From: Mactromeris polynyma
Taxonomy: Eukaryota > Mollusca > Bivalvia > Venerida > Mactridae
NCBI GenBank assembly: GCA_032209605.1
Contig: JASFXZ010000039.1
Coordinates: 4,402,001-4,466,000, forward strand
Direction of reading: 5' to 3'
DNA length: 64,000 nucleotides
This document shows, one piece after another, positions 1 through 13,463 of this stretch (the stretch's first letter is position 1; each line of letters begins with the position of its first letter). The position numbers and the translations under genes are program-made. The notes beneath the pieces were generated by a model. The model saw nothing but the letters and a program-made list of their open reading frames with translations. It searched no databases and was not told the origin of the DNA.

Positions 1-3000
1 TCTGTTTCCCTTAGGAAAATTGAGGGGTGGAAGCGAAACTGGTCTATCTGCTTGTTTATAAATAGGCTGTTAGACAATTTCAATTTTGCACCTTGATTTT
101 AACCTCAGATTATGTATCAACAATCAACGACTCTTCAACTTTTCATTTACTTTTCTTAAATTATTTAAGGTTCAGGGTCTTAATGTTTTAGGGATTTAGG
201 TTTACTTTAAGGTTGTGATTAAGGGTCATATGGTCATTTCCAGGATACAAGGTTAGGCAGAGAAGTCGTAAGTCCTCTAGCCTCATTTAGGAGTTTGTAT
301 TAATATTGCATTTTTGTTGTTAATTGATATCATGAACATACTTGTATAATTCTGATGAATGATCAGATTACTGTATGTGTGTATCTTTCTTGATAGGAGG
401 TTTTTCTGTTGGCCTCTGTGTTATTTGTGAATGACATTTTTTTTGTTTATTGACACAAGTTCTGTCCCGTAATCCCTTCCAGTGTGCTCTCCCTTTATCC
501 CTTCTCCATTGTGTTTTTGTATATAAAATACAGATCTCACATATCCTTGCTGTATGAACATCTTTCTTTTTTGATGTGTTGTCCATTCAACTGATGCATA
601 TGATTCACTTGTTTATGCTGATACAGTTTCCACCTGTGGTAATGTGACATGGTTGTAACCCAATGGTCCACTCCATATATCTTTTGACAATGACCAATAC
701 ATCCCTTCGGAAAACGCTTTGTCTATAAGTTCTCTTACCAAGATGGTTCCATGTGGCTGTCAGTGTTTTGGGTTTGGTTGTGAAGCTTGTAGTGTAGATA
801 TCAATATGTTAAGTTATCAGTAGTGTAGATATAAAAAAATTGTATATAACTAATATATTAATCATTTAGATAAGAATATCTTAAATATTACACCTGTATA
901 TTATTTTTATTAATGTTATTCCTTATTTAGATTACGGAATGAAGCAGACACTCACACAGTCTCTTGGTTTATATGTATTGCTTAAAACATGTTTTGGTTT
1001 ATTTTGTCCATGTACTACATCCATGCACCTGAATATCAACAATGTGGGTGTTTGGTGCGGAATGATGGACAAATTGTTTAGTTGGGAATCAGAGACCTTA
1101 GATAGCAGGTAAATAATTTTTTATAATATTTTCTACACTTACTTACAATAATAGTTGAATTTGGCCAGAAAGGATCAGACCCTTAACCAAATTGCAACAT
1201 GGCAGTTTTCTTGCTGTTTTACAGCACAAAGTGCTCAATGGTGAGCAATTTGGATCTTTGGCTGTCAGTACATCTGTCATCTGCTATTTAATTGTTTACA
1301 CTCTAGAATCAAACATGGATACAATGTAATTGTATGTATGGCCATCAGTTCTTGGACAGTTTCAATTATGGGCCAAATCAGTCTACTAGATCCAGAGTTA
1401 TGGCCCTTGTATTATATAAAATGCCATATACAACCATGTTTACACTCTAGCTCTTCCATTTCTCCACAAGTCCTAATCATATTTAAACAGAATGTGCATA
1501 CCTGTAAGATCTATGGGCAAGTTTGATTTGGACCAGATCGTACTTGCAAGTCTAGAGTGTTATCAAAATATGTCATATTACAGTATGTTTGCACTTTTAG
1601 TCTTGTTTTCTTTCTAGAGTCCACATTGTTCCCATCTTTATAAAACTTTGGCAAAATGTATAAGTCTGGTAAAGTCCGGGCGTATAATAACATGATTTTA
1701 AACAATTCCAAGTATGGATGACAGGATTTTAAACACAACTGTGCGGTTGTTGTTGTTCTTGTCTTGAATTGACAATCTGTCCATTTATCACACCAGGCAA
1801 AAGTCACAAAATAAAATGAATGCAATTATCTAGGTATATATTAGCTGCATATTGTTAAAAGACTATTACTGACTGAATGATAAATATCGGCTTATGGTAA
1901 AATCATGAAAAAAATTCTGAGTAAAACTGGTCCAAGTGAAAATATAGCCTTGACAGTGATTATCAGTGCGTACTGATCACCAGATGAAACCAGTAATGTC
2001 TGATTACTGTCCTAGTTTTCGTTGCACGTTTGTTTACATTGTTGTCTTAAGCATTGTTTAGTTCTTTCAGAGGAAAATGTCTATTTGCAGGCAAATATTA
2101 AAAAAAAATACTGGAAAACTATATAAAAATTCAGTATACCTCTTTTTCTAATGTAATTATGGCTCAGACCCTATTTATTGTAGATCAAAGCATTAAAAAA
2201 CACGATGTCTGCATCCTGTGACAGCAATAACGTCACCAAACAGCTTCCCGCCTCATTTAATCTATATACTGGTGTAAACTTCTAACCAATATGATAGTCA
2301 TTTAAGTGCTAATAACCTGCCAGTGTGTATGCCATTTTAATACGCCCGTTTGAAAAAAATGTTTGTGGGCATAATATCTCGGCCAAGTTCGATAACCAGC
2401 CATATCGCTTAAGTCACTCGGGAGTTATCATCCTTTGATTTTAGAAACTACCTAAAATTTGTCTTGTTTTAATGCTGAGCTCTGACTTATGATGGGCTTA
2501 TTTTGTGACAGTTTGCCTTCTTTTATTTTGTAATTTTGAATCACAAGAGTTTTAAAATTTCACAAAATTACTTGAGATCAACATTTACAATCTGATTGGC
2601 TAATTACAGCATGTTAAAATGTTTTGATATGCAAATACTTGCATTTTACATAGTCCATCCAACCAATTTCAAATGGTCTGAGATTTTGTGTGTGAGTAAT
2701 TTTATGAAAGAGCATAGTTAAAATTGTTTGGATTGAGATATAATAAGGAAGGAATTGCCTACCAAAAACACTGGTTAGGTCATCTAACCTTGTAGATAAC
2801 TGATGCAGAAAATGTCATGGATTTTTTTCCTAGCTGTCATTTGTCTGTATGTTTTTTAAAAGGCTAATGCAGTTTGTTCAATTATTTTCCAGGGTAGAAA
2901 TGTACATCATCATCAGGTGTGCATAATGTATCCCAATGTGTTATTTAGGACGAAAAACACCTCGATTGGTGAGTATTTTTGCAATATCTTCATTGTTAAC

Positions 3001-3290
3001 AGAATACTGTAGAAATGCACATACCAGGGGCGAAGCTAGGCCTTTTGGGGGTGTACACACAATTGGGGTTCAAAGGGGTGTTGTTTCCATGGGAGAGAAG
3101 AGAAACCTATTTGTATAGCAGAATTGAGGCTTGTTTAACTCACCTTGTATACTGCATGTACTAAAAAGCGTTTGTTAACATATAAGGTAAATAAGGCTCT
3201 TTCTATTATACTTTTTGAGATGTTATCGTCTCATGAATTCAAAATATAAGGCCTGCAAATGCTTCACCCATTTCCCCCGTAGTTTTATTA
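1..3290. other. Left stretch with no recognised gene
   Basis: AT-rich DNA on both strands with only short open frames that look random. Apart from the isolated candidate exon at 931-1108 and a splice-like segment near 2892-2966, I see nothing with coding character or repeat structure. Confidence 0.6.
931..1108 (+). other. Isolated candidate exon, unknown
   Basis: Acceptor ccttatttag and donor gtaaat bracket 178 nt with one open frame of 58 codons (starting YGMKQTLTQSLG, ending SWESETLDSR). The other two frames are closed. No homology is recognised and no partner exon in a compatible phase was found downstream. It could be an exon of a gene extending left of the window or chance. Confidence 0.15.
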
Positions 3291-4132
3291 TGCCCCCACT
3301 CTGTAGGGGGCATATAGATTTACCCTTGTCCATCTGTACGTCCGCCCTTCTGTCTTCTTGTTTCACTCATATCTCCAAAAGAATATGAGCCAAAGTCATT
3401 TAACTTTACAGGAATGTTCACCAGCATGTGTTGTTGTGCACCTGGGGTTTCATGTTTGGCAGTGCCCAGTAAGTGCAAAGTTATGGCCCTTGACTTAGTT
3501 ATAATATAGCCTACAGAGTATGCAATCTTGTGGCGGGCATATTTCAAAAAGCATATGAGCCAGATTCATAAAACTTTACAGGAATGTTCACAAACATGCG
3601 TTATTTTGCACCTGGGGATCCATGTTTGGGTAAGCCCAGTAAGTGCAAACTTGACTTAGTTAAAATATAGCATACAGAGCGTTCAATATTAAGTCGCGCA
3701 TATCTCCAACAGTATATCAGCTACACTCACAAAACTGTACAGGAATATTCACCAGCATGTGTAGTTGTGCACCTGGGGTTTAATGTATGGCTCCATCCAG
3801 TAAGTGCAAAGTTATGACCATTGACTTATTTAAAATATAGGATACAGAGTATGCAATCTTGTATGTCGTGTATCTCCAAAAGTATAGGACCCCGAGTCAT
3901 AAAACTTTACAGGAATGTTCACAAGCATGTATAATTGTGCACCTAGGCTTTCATGCATGATTACGCCTAGTAAGTGCAAAGTTATGACCCTTGACTTATC
4001 ACCATAATCAGTACAGTAGGTCATTTGGTAATTTTGTTACCCATTTACAAACTATGAGCAAACTAAATAGCATATGCTTTTGTGACAAAGGCTGCAAGTG
4101 GGAGCATCTGTGTCCTATGGACACGTTTCTAG
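3291..4132. repeat. Dispersed repeat with about four internal ~165-bp units
   Basis: Starts tgcccccactctgtaggggg and ends ctatggacacgtttctag. Inside are four diverged copies of a unit with catatctccaaaag, ttaactttacaggaatgttc, gcacctggggtttcatg and agtaagtgcaaagttatg. This style is common in bivalve genomes in my memory. A shortened relative of its right end is at about 42290-42376. No coding capacity; its mobilisation class is unknown. Confidence 0.7.
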
Positions 4133-6907
4133 TTTAATTTTAGCATCACATATTTTTTTATTCCGATGACGAATTGTACGATCGGGCATATTGTGTGTAA
4201 TGGCAGCTACACCCACTGTATGTGATATCTGCATGTATCACTAGTTTATCATCAACATGCACATTTTTCAAAGCAGCGTCCTGTTTTCGAGTCCACTTCA
4301 TGGAAGCACATCCCATCCACCTCCCAAACAAGCTGCTTTGTAAAATGCACAAAAGGATGTTTGTATTGTAAATATAGCTTAAGGTAACCTTACAGAGACA
4401 TACATATATTGAATTGTATAAAAGTACTATTATGAAGCATTCTCAGGTTAGGCACCTGTTAACTTTATGTGCATTATTTAAAATAGCATGTGTGCAGGTG
4501 TCCTAAATAACAGCATAAAACATATGACAAGATTTTGTATTAAATACAATGTTTATTCTTTAATGTCCAGTTTGTGACAGTTTGAGAAGTACTACTGTTA
4601 CTCCAAATAAATCTCGGCTTACCTACAAATAGCTACAATTTTAATAATCCTAATTAAATGTCTAAATAAAATGTAATGAATAGAAAAGAAATAGTGTAAC
4701 ATATTAAATACTGAAGATATTGAGTACAGCCGAAATATGAGAAACTGAGAACAAACTCATGAGAATAACAACAAATCTCAAAATTAATTAAAGAATACTG
4801 TACATGTATATGTTCATTTGTCTGCAAGTGAAATGCTAAAAGTACATGGAGACTGGAAAAAATTATAATAAATGTATATGTTAGTTAAGAATATTCTACT
4901 CAAGTTTCAAGTTCAAGTTTCAAGTTTATTTACAGATTCTGTATAAGGCCCGAATAGGGCAGCATTAGCAATAATACATTTTACATTCATTGAATACAGA
5001 GTGTCACATGACAAAAAGGAAATGACTATAATTATATAATATATACATGTACATTCATATATCAATTATTTTATATCAATGTATACAAATACAGGGACCG
5101 ATTTTAGGTGTATAGTTGAACAGTATCATTTAAAGTTCACATCTTTACAGGTTAAAACCCCAAGCTGCATACTGTCACCCAATATAATATTTCATTTTGA
5201 GGCTGTTCTATAAAAGAAATGTATTCACTGCATCCAGATTTATCACTTACCTGGTAAATCAGATTCCATGCTCTGTGTGCTATTGGATATCATTAAAGCG
5301 TACACTGCAATATTTTGTGTATTCGAAATTTAAAAAAAACTGACTATCCTCAACAAAAATTGTTAAAAAAAGGCTATCAGGAAAGACAATCCCAACTAAA
5401 GCTTAAAATGCCATCAAAAGTACACATTTTGAACTCTAGCATATCTGTGAACACAGTATCTCACCTCTTTTTGAAAGTTTATCTCTATTTCAAATATATT
5501 GTTTTAGACGCTTTGTATTTTAATGTACAAAAGTGACCATGAAAAACTTTAAAATGGTAATGAGGAAAAAAAATCAAAGAAACACAACATCAGATGTCAT
5601 AAAGTAGAAAGTTAGATCTGCATTGAAACTTTTGTTTGCACACAAAACAGATTTGATTTATCACCGTTTGAACACATTTCACCTCTAGTATTCAATAGGA
5701 ATTCGGTAGGTCCATCATAACAAGAACAGTTCTAAATCATATAAAATGGTTCATATAAATATTTAAAATTAATCAGTACAAACTGACATGCAAGTTAACA
5801 CCGTGCATGGTAGTTACAACAACAACAACAACTACAACACACCAGACAAGAAGATTGACTTTTATAATGAAAGTAAATTGAGATTTTATATGTAAATAAA
5901 TTTAAAGAAGCAATTAATTAGTTAAAATTATAAAAGCATCATGATATTGTTCATTTAATCAAGAATATATGTTGCGAGCTTAACTCAGGGGTTCTGTTTG
6001 ACCCTTGAATTGACCCTTTGACCCCTGTAATTTCTTTAAAAGCCACATTTTGACCCTCAAGATTCTGGCTGATGGGTCAATGTTCTCTAAATTATAGGTA
6101 ATTTAGCTATAAAATGGTAAAATCCAGTAAGAAATTATCAAAATGACCCTTGAGATTCAGCACCTAGTGGAACCCCTGTTAACTGATAACATGCTTTCAC
6201 TTTTTGGTGTATATGATTAATCGGCCCCTAAACTTTTGGAAAATGTCAATTTTAGGGATTTTTCCTACTAAATGGTCTATGTGATAAAAGGTGAAACTGG
6301 AAGTAAGAACATTTTTACACTAAATAAAAGAGAGGAAATTGCAAGAATACTGTCAAAACTGTTAAACTATTCTAGTAATAAGATAAAGCTGTATAATCTA
6401 TTGATCAAAACTGGTAGAGCTGGAAACTTTATATTGATTTTCAAGGGAGACAATCCACTTCAATAAGCCAGCTAAAAGGCATTGAAAACTGGGTATGCCT
6501 AAATTGGTTGATGAGGTATAACAATCCATTAAATTTGTTTGTTCTTTTATTGAATTTTCTTAAAACTTTTTATAGAATAGTTTCTAAACTACTACATGTC
6601 ATAAATGACGTCACAAACATTCAAGTAATTTGAAGTAAATGCTTAAGGGGAAAATTGCCTGCAAAGTGTGAAAATATAGATTGTCTGTAAAGTTATGGGA
6701 ATAAACAAATGACATTTTGTATAATAAACTGTAAATGAATTCATTCATGTTTAAATCATGTGAAATACAGTCGAATCTGCTGTAGTGACCACCAGCCCTA
6801 AATGACCACGTTGTTATCTGCCCTTTTCATGTTCCTATACACCAGCCCACATGATACAAGTTTAAATAATTATATCACATATTGTATTCGAAGACAATAA
6901 TTTCCAA
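4133..6907. other. Intergenic stretch, no recognised gene
   Basis: AT-rich. A short tttcaag iteration at about 4899-4930 may be the end of an old retroelement; the small MITE at 5986-6178 is listed separately. Open frames here have no recognisable domain. Confidence 0.6.
5986..6178. mobile_element. Small MITE with caggggttc ends
   Basis: A 193-bp element with inverted termini caggggttct / ggaacccctg and a flanking direct repeat ttaact (5980-5985, 6179-6184). The interior repeats tgacccttga. The termini look hAT-like, but the visible duplication is 6 bp rather than 8. Confidence 0.6.
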
Positions 6908-7681
6908 TAAGGATGTCAACGAGTATCCGGATATCCGGATATCCGCATTCCGTTCCGAGTATCCGAATCACAATTTGGCATTCGGATACTCGTTTAAAAT
7001 TACGAAATATTTGACTCTCAGTATCTTTAACGACCAACAATTTATTTTAACACCTATAACAATAGAATCAATTCGATACCGTGTGTCATATTGTTTATGG
7101 TCTTCTTTGCACATCGGTGTCTTTGTGAGATACCCTAAAGCGTGATAATCACTGCGGCGTATATTAAAGTATGTTTTTCACGGGACTAAAACCAATTAAA
7201 GATACGAGTAAATAAAATTGTATAAAAAAGTTCTCTGGTTGGTGTTGTTGTTTTTACAAACATGTTTAATTATACCTCATTAAGGGTGACACTATTGGAA
7301 TTAATTACATCGATTTTCGTGTTAATTGTAGTAGGTGGGGAAGGGGGTTACAAATTGAGCGTTAGTCTTACGCCGCATGTTACAAACACTCTTTGCTCAC
7401 GGGCTGCTATTATTAATTTTATGCTGCTTTGAAGTATGGTTTATTCTACAAATACAATCCCCTTGTAACAAACAAGTGTTATATATTGACGTATATTATT
7501 GGTCCAGATCACGCAACGCCCAATAGCAATTAAATATTACTCATTTGTATCAAGATTACCAATTGGTTATGATTGAAAATAAAACTGACAACACTGCTGT
7601 AATATCATCAGTTAGTCATTAACTTTCTGCTATATATCACTGCTATATAATAACAATAAGTTTAAAATATCCTAAATCATC

Positions 7682-9445
7682 ATGCCTCCGAGTCTACAAT
7701 CTAATATTTGGAAGTTCTTCACGAGGGCGGATGACCGCAAGTCAGCAAAATGTAGTTTGTGTGAGACTTCACTTGCCTATTCTGGGGGCACTACCAACTT
7801 GAGGAACCATTTACGTGCCAAGCACCCATCAGTGGAAAATAATCAAAATTGTCAAAGTACTCCAACCAGTGATGCTAAGAAACAGGCTTCTATTACATCA
7901 TTTGTCTCTACGCCGAAAAAAGTGTCATCGTCAGAGAGTGAAAGGATCACACAGTCGATCACAAATATGGTTGTTATGGATTACATGCCGTTAAGTGTAG
8001 TGGAAGGTGCTGGTTTTTTAAGTTTGATGGAAACTGTGATACCCGTGTATAAAGTTCCTTCACGGAATACTATTCGTTCTAGGATAACATCAAGATATGA
8101 AAGTGAACGGGAATTATTAATATCTTCTCTAGAGTCAGTTTCTTCTGTTGCAATTACAACGGATACTTGGACCTCAAATGCAACCGAAAGTTACATTACA
8201 GTGACGGAACACCATATAGACAAAGATTGGCTCATGAATAGCAATGTGTTGCTAACACGAGCTATGCCGGAGAGACACACGGGTGTGAATCTCGCTCAGA
8301 AACTTCAAGATTGTATATCTGAGTTTGGATTAACCGGTAAAGTAGAGACTTGTGTCCACGATAACGCAAGAAACATGGAGTGTGCTGGGCGTATGTGTGA
8401 TGAATGGAGTGATTTAGGGTGCTTTGGACATACGTTGCAGTTGTGTATAAAACCTGCACTTGAATTACAGAATGTGAGTAAGACAGTGGCAAGGTGTCGT
8501 AAACTCGTGGGACATTTTAAACATTCTACTACACTTTCAGCTGAAATGAGAAATAGACAGTTACTACTTGGATCTAAACAGCATGAACTGATACAGGATG
8601 TTGTAACGAGATGGAATTCGACTTACCTTATGATGGAGCGTCTGTACGAGCAACGTCGTGTGTTAACTGACATCATGTTGGATTCTAACTTCACGAGCAA
8701 AAGTGATTCCGTTCTGTTATTGAAACAGCATGAGTGGGAAATCGTTAGCGATTTATGTGAGGTTCTTAAAGTGTTGAAGGATGTTACGACCTATATGTCC
8801 ACTGAGCAACTTGTTTCATGTTCGGAAATTTACCCTATAGTGTTTGGATTAGTTCAGGGATGTTTAAAAGTCAAGGATGGAGATAGTGGACTTATTATGA
8901 AGGTGAAGGATAGTATCCGCTCTGAACTAATCAAGCGGTTTAACCCTTACTCTCAGGAATGTGCTTCGTCAGTGCCTATGTTAGCTTCCCTACTGGACCC
9001 CAAGTATAAACGACTTCCTTTCCTGACTTCTGAACAACGTAAGGCCACTCGTGACATGTTGGAGAACAGGATTGATGAAATACCGTTAAGAATGCCACCA
9101 CGTGATAGTGAATGCGTACAACAGCCCAAAAGACGGAAATTGGACTTTTTGATGTTTGATACAGCAGAACAAGATAATTGTGACGAGGTCATGAGTTACA
9201 TTTCGGAAAAGGTTTCGCATGATATTGATGCGTTAGTGTGGTGGAAAAACAATGAACACAGGTTTCCGAAAATTGCTGTTATCGCAAAAAGAGTCCTTTC
9301 AGTCCCTGCTACCTCTGTGCCATCAGAACGGATTTTTTCTGCTACTGGACTCTTAATTAACAAACTGCGAAACCGACTTTCCAGTGATTTAGTTGACAAT
9401 ATCATTTTCTTGAACAAGAACAAAGTGTCAGTAACAGAGGTTTAA
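7682..9445 (+). CDS. hAT family transposase with BED zinc finger
   Basis: 587 residues, no introns. N-terminal BED finger: C24, C27, H43, H48, after WKFF. The RNase-H-like core has the first catalytic Asp in ITTDTWTS (D161), the second in HDNARN (D227), the CFGH motif (247-250), TRWNSTY (309-315), and the third acidic residue in PSERIFS (E549), inside the C-terminal hAT dimerisation region ending NKLRNRLSSDLVDNI. A basic QPKRRKL stretch (481-487) may be a nuclear signal. Known role: cuts and pastes the element by binding its terminal repeats. Length and motif set are complete with no stop or frameshift, so the enzyme may still work. A tatata-rich stretch at about 7630-7650 could serve as promoter. 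Domesticated ZBED genes look similar, but the flanking terminal repeats argue for a real transposon. Confidence 0.94.
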   Translation: MPPSLQSNIWKFFTRADDRKSAKCSLCETSLAYSGGTTNLRNHLRAKHPSVENNQNCQSTPTSDAKKQASITSFVSTPKKVSSSESERITQSITNMVVMDYMPLSVVEGAGFLSLMETVIPVYKVPSRNTIRSRITSRYESERELLISSLESVSSVAITTDTWTSNATESYITVTEHHIDKDWLMNSNVLLTRAMPERHTGVNLAQKLQDCISEFGLTGKVETCVHDNARNMECAGRMCDEWSDLGCFGHTLQLCIKPALELQNVSKTVARCRKLVGHFKHSTTLSAEMRNRQLLLGSKQHELIQDVVTRWNSTYLMMERLYEQRRVLTDIMLDSNFTSKSDSVLLLKQHEWEIVSDLCEVLKVLKDVTTYMSTEQLVSCSEIYPIVFGLVQGCLKVKDGDSGLIMKVKDSIRSELIKRFNPYSQECASSVPMLASLLDPKYKRLPFLTSEQRKATRDMLENRIDEIPLRMPPRDSECVQQPKRRKLDFLMFDTAEQDNCDEVMSYISEKVSHDIDALVWWKNNEHRFPKIAVIAKRVLSVPATSVPSERIFSATGLLINKLRNRLSSDLVDNIIFLNKNKVSVTEV

Positions 9446-9521
9446 ATGTGGATTTAATGAACATTGAAATGGTCAGATACAGTGTTGAGGAGTGATTTCG
9501 TGTTGTACATATTTTCATTTA

Positions 9522-9649
9522 TTTTGTGATGTGTCCGTACCATGTAAATATTGTTTTGTGATTTGTCCGTACCATGTAAATATTGTTTTGTGATTTGTCC
9601 GTACCATGTAAATATTGTTTTGTGATTTGTCCGTACCATGTAAATATTT
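9522..9649 (+). repeat. 32-bp tandem repeat, four copies, 3' of the hAT transposase
   Basis: Four head-to-tail copies of a 32-bp unit containing ttgtccgtaccatgtaaata lie about 75 nt after the transposase stop, inside the transposon. The first differs from the rest by gatgtg for gatttg. It probably lies in the transposase 3' UTR. Copy number is likely to vary between element copies. Confidence 0.9.
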
Positions 9650-11275
9650 AATGTTTCATGTTCTGTCTATCTGTTGTATGTTTTATATGTTGTTGTTTTT
9701 CGTTATTTAATTAGTATGCATGCAATTAAAAGATAAAGCTGCAGTTTAAGAGTTTCTTCATTGTCTTTAGTTGAGTAATACATAATCTGTTTGTTTGTAA
9801 GTTTGCGGTACTTACAAATTTATACCGTATGGTACACAATTAGATCTACCGCAAAAATACAAGCAAACAGTATGTACCAGTTGTTCTACAGAACAGGCTT
9901 GATACGTAAAAGCAAACTCCATCTCAAGTGGATACATCATATCATTAATCATGCTTTGAACACGACACAAGGAATCATCATCAGTTAGTACTACGTACCT
10001 GGAGATTTAACATCACATGAGTTCGCAAATATCTCTCAAAATTACAAATTTCATCAATCTACAAGTTTCGTCTGTTCACTACATAATGATGTCTTTAGTG
10101 AATAAGCTAAACTTGTTAGAGTGAGCAAATCTGTATTTTATTGATAACATTTGGAATTCTTGTGTAAACATTAATCAAGGCTCACACCAAAACAAAGGGA
10201 GATCACTGCGCAAGAGTTTGTCAAAACGAAAGTACACAATCACACGGAGTTACCTACCTTTATGAACACATGCTCTCAAAATCAGATAAAACTGTTATAA
10301 GAAATCAAATATTAACGATTTTAAACTCAGAGTACACATTAAATATTTCGATAACTTCGGAAATTCAATGAACTGGAACCTAGCTGACTGCATGCACAGT
10401 AAGTTTGTTTGGTGCAAATAGATGATTTAAGTCGCGAAATTATGTGACATTACAAGCAAATCGTTAACATTTCGATAATTTTTGTTCCGAGTATCCGGAT
10501 ATTCGTTCGGATGGCGTTCCGAGTATCCGGATACCAATTTTGGTATTCGTTGACATCCTTAATTTCCAATGAAAGAAATTGTCATACTTGGTACAGAACA
10601 AATATTTAACAATGTCATCATCATTTGAGTGCACCTTTGTCTTGATTGTTTTGTTGTGATGTCACGCACAAGAGTGTTATCGAAATTATTACCACTCTAC
10701 TTTGTATGTTATGTTATAAATGTTGGAGACGTCTGCACGCCAAAATTTACAAATTTACTCCTTTAATTTCAGGTCTACATTCATTAATTGTTGGTGTATC
10801 TGCAGGTCATAATGTTGAGAAACATGTCTGGTGGAGATCCTGGGATGCATTTCATGGTGAGTTAAATAAAACTGTCACAGAATTCTACATATAAACAACT
10901 AATACTGATGAATTAAGTTGTAAATCTGTGACAAAGCTGTATTGGTGTTAGGCACATACCTTTAAGCATATGGATACCATTTCACATTAATAAATAGAGG
11001 ATATTTGTATGTTTGGGAGTAAGATCGAAAGTTATTGCACCAAGTAAGCAGCCAATGCAATATTTTCAGGAGTTGAGTAGGTGAAATATTTTCCATCTTG
11101 CACCGAAACATACATTAATTCTATTTAATTCATGCTTCATTTTGGTATCTTGTGGAATTTAATTACCCCATGCCTCAATATTTGATTTGACTTTATTTGC
11201 CATTGCACGCACTTTGGCCATCAAGTAGCTAGTTCTTTTTCAATAAAAATGTGAACTCCTTACTTAATTTAATTG

Positions 11276-12485
11276 TGCTAAACATCATAAACTTTGCTAT
11301 ATGTCTTAACCATTCTAAACATCATATACTCTGCTATATGTCTTAACCATTCTAAACATCATAAACTCTGCTATAGGTCTTAACCATTCTAAACATCATA
11401 AACTTTGCTATATGTCTTAACCATTCTAAACATCATATACTCCGCTATATGTCTTAACCATTCTAAACATCATAAACTCTGCTATATGTCTTAACCATTC
11501 TAAACATCATATACTCTGCTATATGTCTTAACCATTCTAAACATCATAAACTCTGCTATAGGTCTTAACCATTCTAAACATCATAAACTCTGCTATATGT
11601 CTTAACCATTCAAAACATCATAAACTCTGCTATATGTCTTAACCATTCTAAACATCATATACTCTGCTATAGGTCTTAACCATTCTAAACATCATAAACT
11701 CTGCTATAGGTCTTAACCATTCTGAACATCATAAACTCTGCTATAGGTCTTAACCATTCTAAACATCATAAACTCTGCTATAGGTCTTAACCAATATGAA
11801 CATCATAAACTCTGCTATATGTCTTAACCATTCTAAACATCATAAACTCTGCTATAGGTCTTAACCATCCTAAACATCATAAACTCTGCTATAGGTCTTA
11901 ACCATTCTAAACATCATATACTCTGCTATATGTCTTAACCATTCTAAACATCATAAACTCTGCTATAGGTCTTAACCATTCTAAACATCATAAACTCTGC
12001 TATAGGTCTTAACCATTCTAAACATCATATACTCTGCTATATGTCTTAACCATTCTAAACATCATAAACTCTGCTATAGGTCTTAACCATTCTTAACATC
12101 ATAAACTCTGCTATAGGTCTTAACCATTCTAAACATCATATACTCTGCTATATGTCTTAACCATTCTAAACATCATAAACTCTGCTATAGGTCTTAACCA
12201 TTCTAAACATCATAAACTCTGCTATAGATCTTAACCATTCTAAACATCATCATAAACTCTGCTATCAGTCTTAACCATTCTAAACATCATCATAAACTCT
12301 GCTATCAGTCTTAACCATTCTAAACATCATCATAAACTCTGCTATCAGTCTTAACCATTCTAGCATCATCATAAACTCTGCTATCAGTCTTAACCATTCT
12401 AAAAATCATAAACTCTGCTATTGGTCTTAACCATTCTAAAAATCATAAACTCTGCTATTGGTCTTTACCATTCCAAACATCATAA
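11276..12485. repeat. 37-bp tandem array, about 33 copies
   Basis: Head-to-tail units of taaccattctaaacatc plus ataaactctgctataggtct. Variants ctatatgtc, ctataggtc and ctatcagtc occur in blocks, and the last units include 40-bp forms with an extra cat. Divergence is low. It lies just left of a foldback element. Confidence 0.95.
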
Positions 12486-12491
12486 CTGAAT

Positions 12492-12870
12492 TTAAGCGCA
12501 AAATATAGCAAATTAATTGAAATCAAGCCAATTATAACCACCACACAGAAATGAAAAGTCACATATTAACTCAATCGGTCATTATCGTGTGAGATCGCCG
12601 CATTTGACTGGGTAATGGTTGCCAGTCAAAATCTTAAAAAATCGTGTCCATGATGAGTTACCTCACCGCAGAACAGGCCCCAGGCGATATTAACAGAAGT
12701 GTAAAATATTTCCCAGAATAATTTCTATTTGTTAATTCATTATGTCCAGGCAAAAGGCGGTCACAATCAGTAATGACCAATTCAATTAATCTGAGATTTT
12801 TTATTTCGGTGCGGTGTTATGTAATTGGCTTGATTTCAATCAATCGGCTGTATTTTGTGCTGATAATTAG
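12492..12870. mobile_element. Foldback/MITE with about 100-bp imperfect inverted repeats
   Basis: The left arm (about 12492-12600, with attgaaatcaagccaatta) matches the reverse complement of the right arm (about 12760-12870, with taattggcttgatttcaat) over roughly 100 bp with mismatches. A ~150-bp unrelated centre separates them. No clear target duplication was seen. It abuts the 37-bp tandem array. Confidence 0.75.
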
Positions 12871-13224
12871 TAGAAGCATTACAGATAATAATATTGGTCT
12901 TTCTGTGTGTGAAATTTCTATTGGATATATTCATATTTAGTAACAATATCCTAAATATGAAATCGGAGTACTTATAACTTTTGCTAAGTGTACTTCTATG
13001 AAAATGTAACTACTAATAGATGGAACTAGATTTACACACAAACTGCATTCTTGTAGTTACTATATTGTATATTATGAAGATGACTTATACGAAACTTTAA
13101 TGTAATATATGATATAAATAACACTGTTAACAGTAACTAAAAATGTTGCACCCACTATGGTGCATCATTCAAAATCACTAAAGCAATTTAATAAATTCAA
13201 GCTAGCATTTAAACAACAACATAT

Positions 13225-13463
13225 GAGTAACGCTGTACAATTTCAAACCTCTTCTATAAGCGACGTCATTTTCAGAAAACGTCACATGTGACATCACCTT
13301 ATACTGACAGTAAGCAATATTTGCCCCATATGGAACTATAATGAAAATGAAGTGACCATATGGAGTAAACATTGTTTCCTGCTCACAAATAGTGACATCA
13401 CTTGTGACGTTTTCTGGAAATGATGTCACTTACAGAAGAGGTTGGAAATCGTATAGGGGGCTC
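13225..13463. mobile_element. MITE family A, copy 1
   Basis: A ~240-bp palindromic element with long inverted ends (cctcttctataagcgacgtc on the left, acttacagaagaggttgg on the right). Flanking atat/atac suggests a 4-bp target duplication with one change. The same family recurs at 13575-13784 and 45528-45764. Confidence 0.85.

Larger units (their letters stand above)
6908..10561 (+). mobile_element. Structurally complete hAT (Ac-like) DNA transposon
   Basis: The ends are a perfect 15-bp inverted repeat (taaggatgtcaacga) flanked by a perfect 8-bp direct repeat, atttccaa, at 6900-6907 and 10562-10569, the hAT target-site duplication length. Subterminal regions hold repeated cgagtatccggat motifs in both orientations, typical hAT transposase-binding clusters. 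Total length is 3654 bp. It carries one intact transposase gene. Intact ends, intact duplication and an uninterrupted ORF point to a young insertion. Confidence 0.93.

Noticed and set aside
2892..2967. Splice-like segment with acceptor ttttccag and donor gtgagt, open in one frame
   Set aside because: The phase does not match the candidate exon at 931-1108 and no product is recognised; too short to support.
8262..9423. Minus-strand frames inside the hAT transposase
   Set aside because: Antisense shadows of a well-supported coding region.
11276..12485. Regular direct repeats resembling a CRISPR array
   Set aside because: The repeats are contiguous with no unique spacers, and the genome is animal; an ordinary tandem array.
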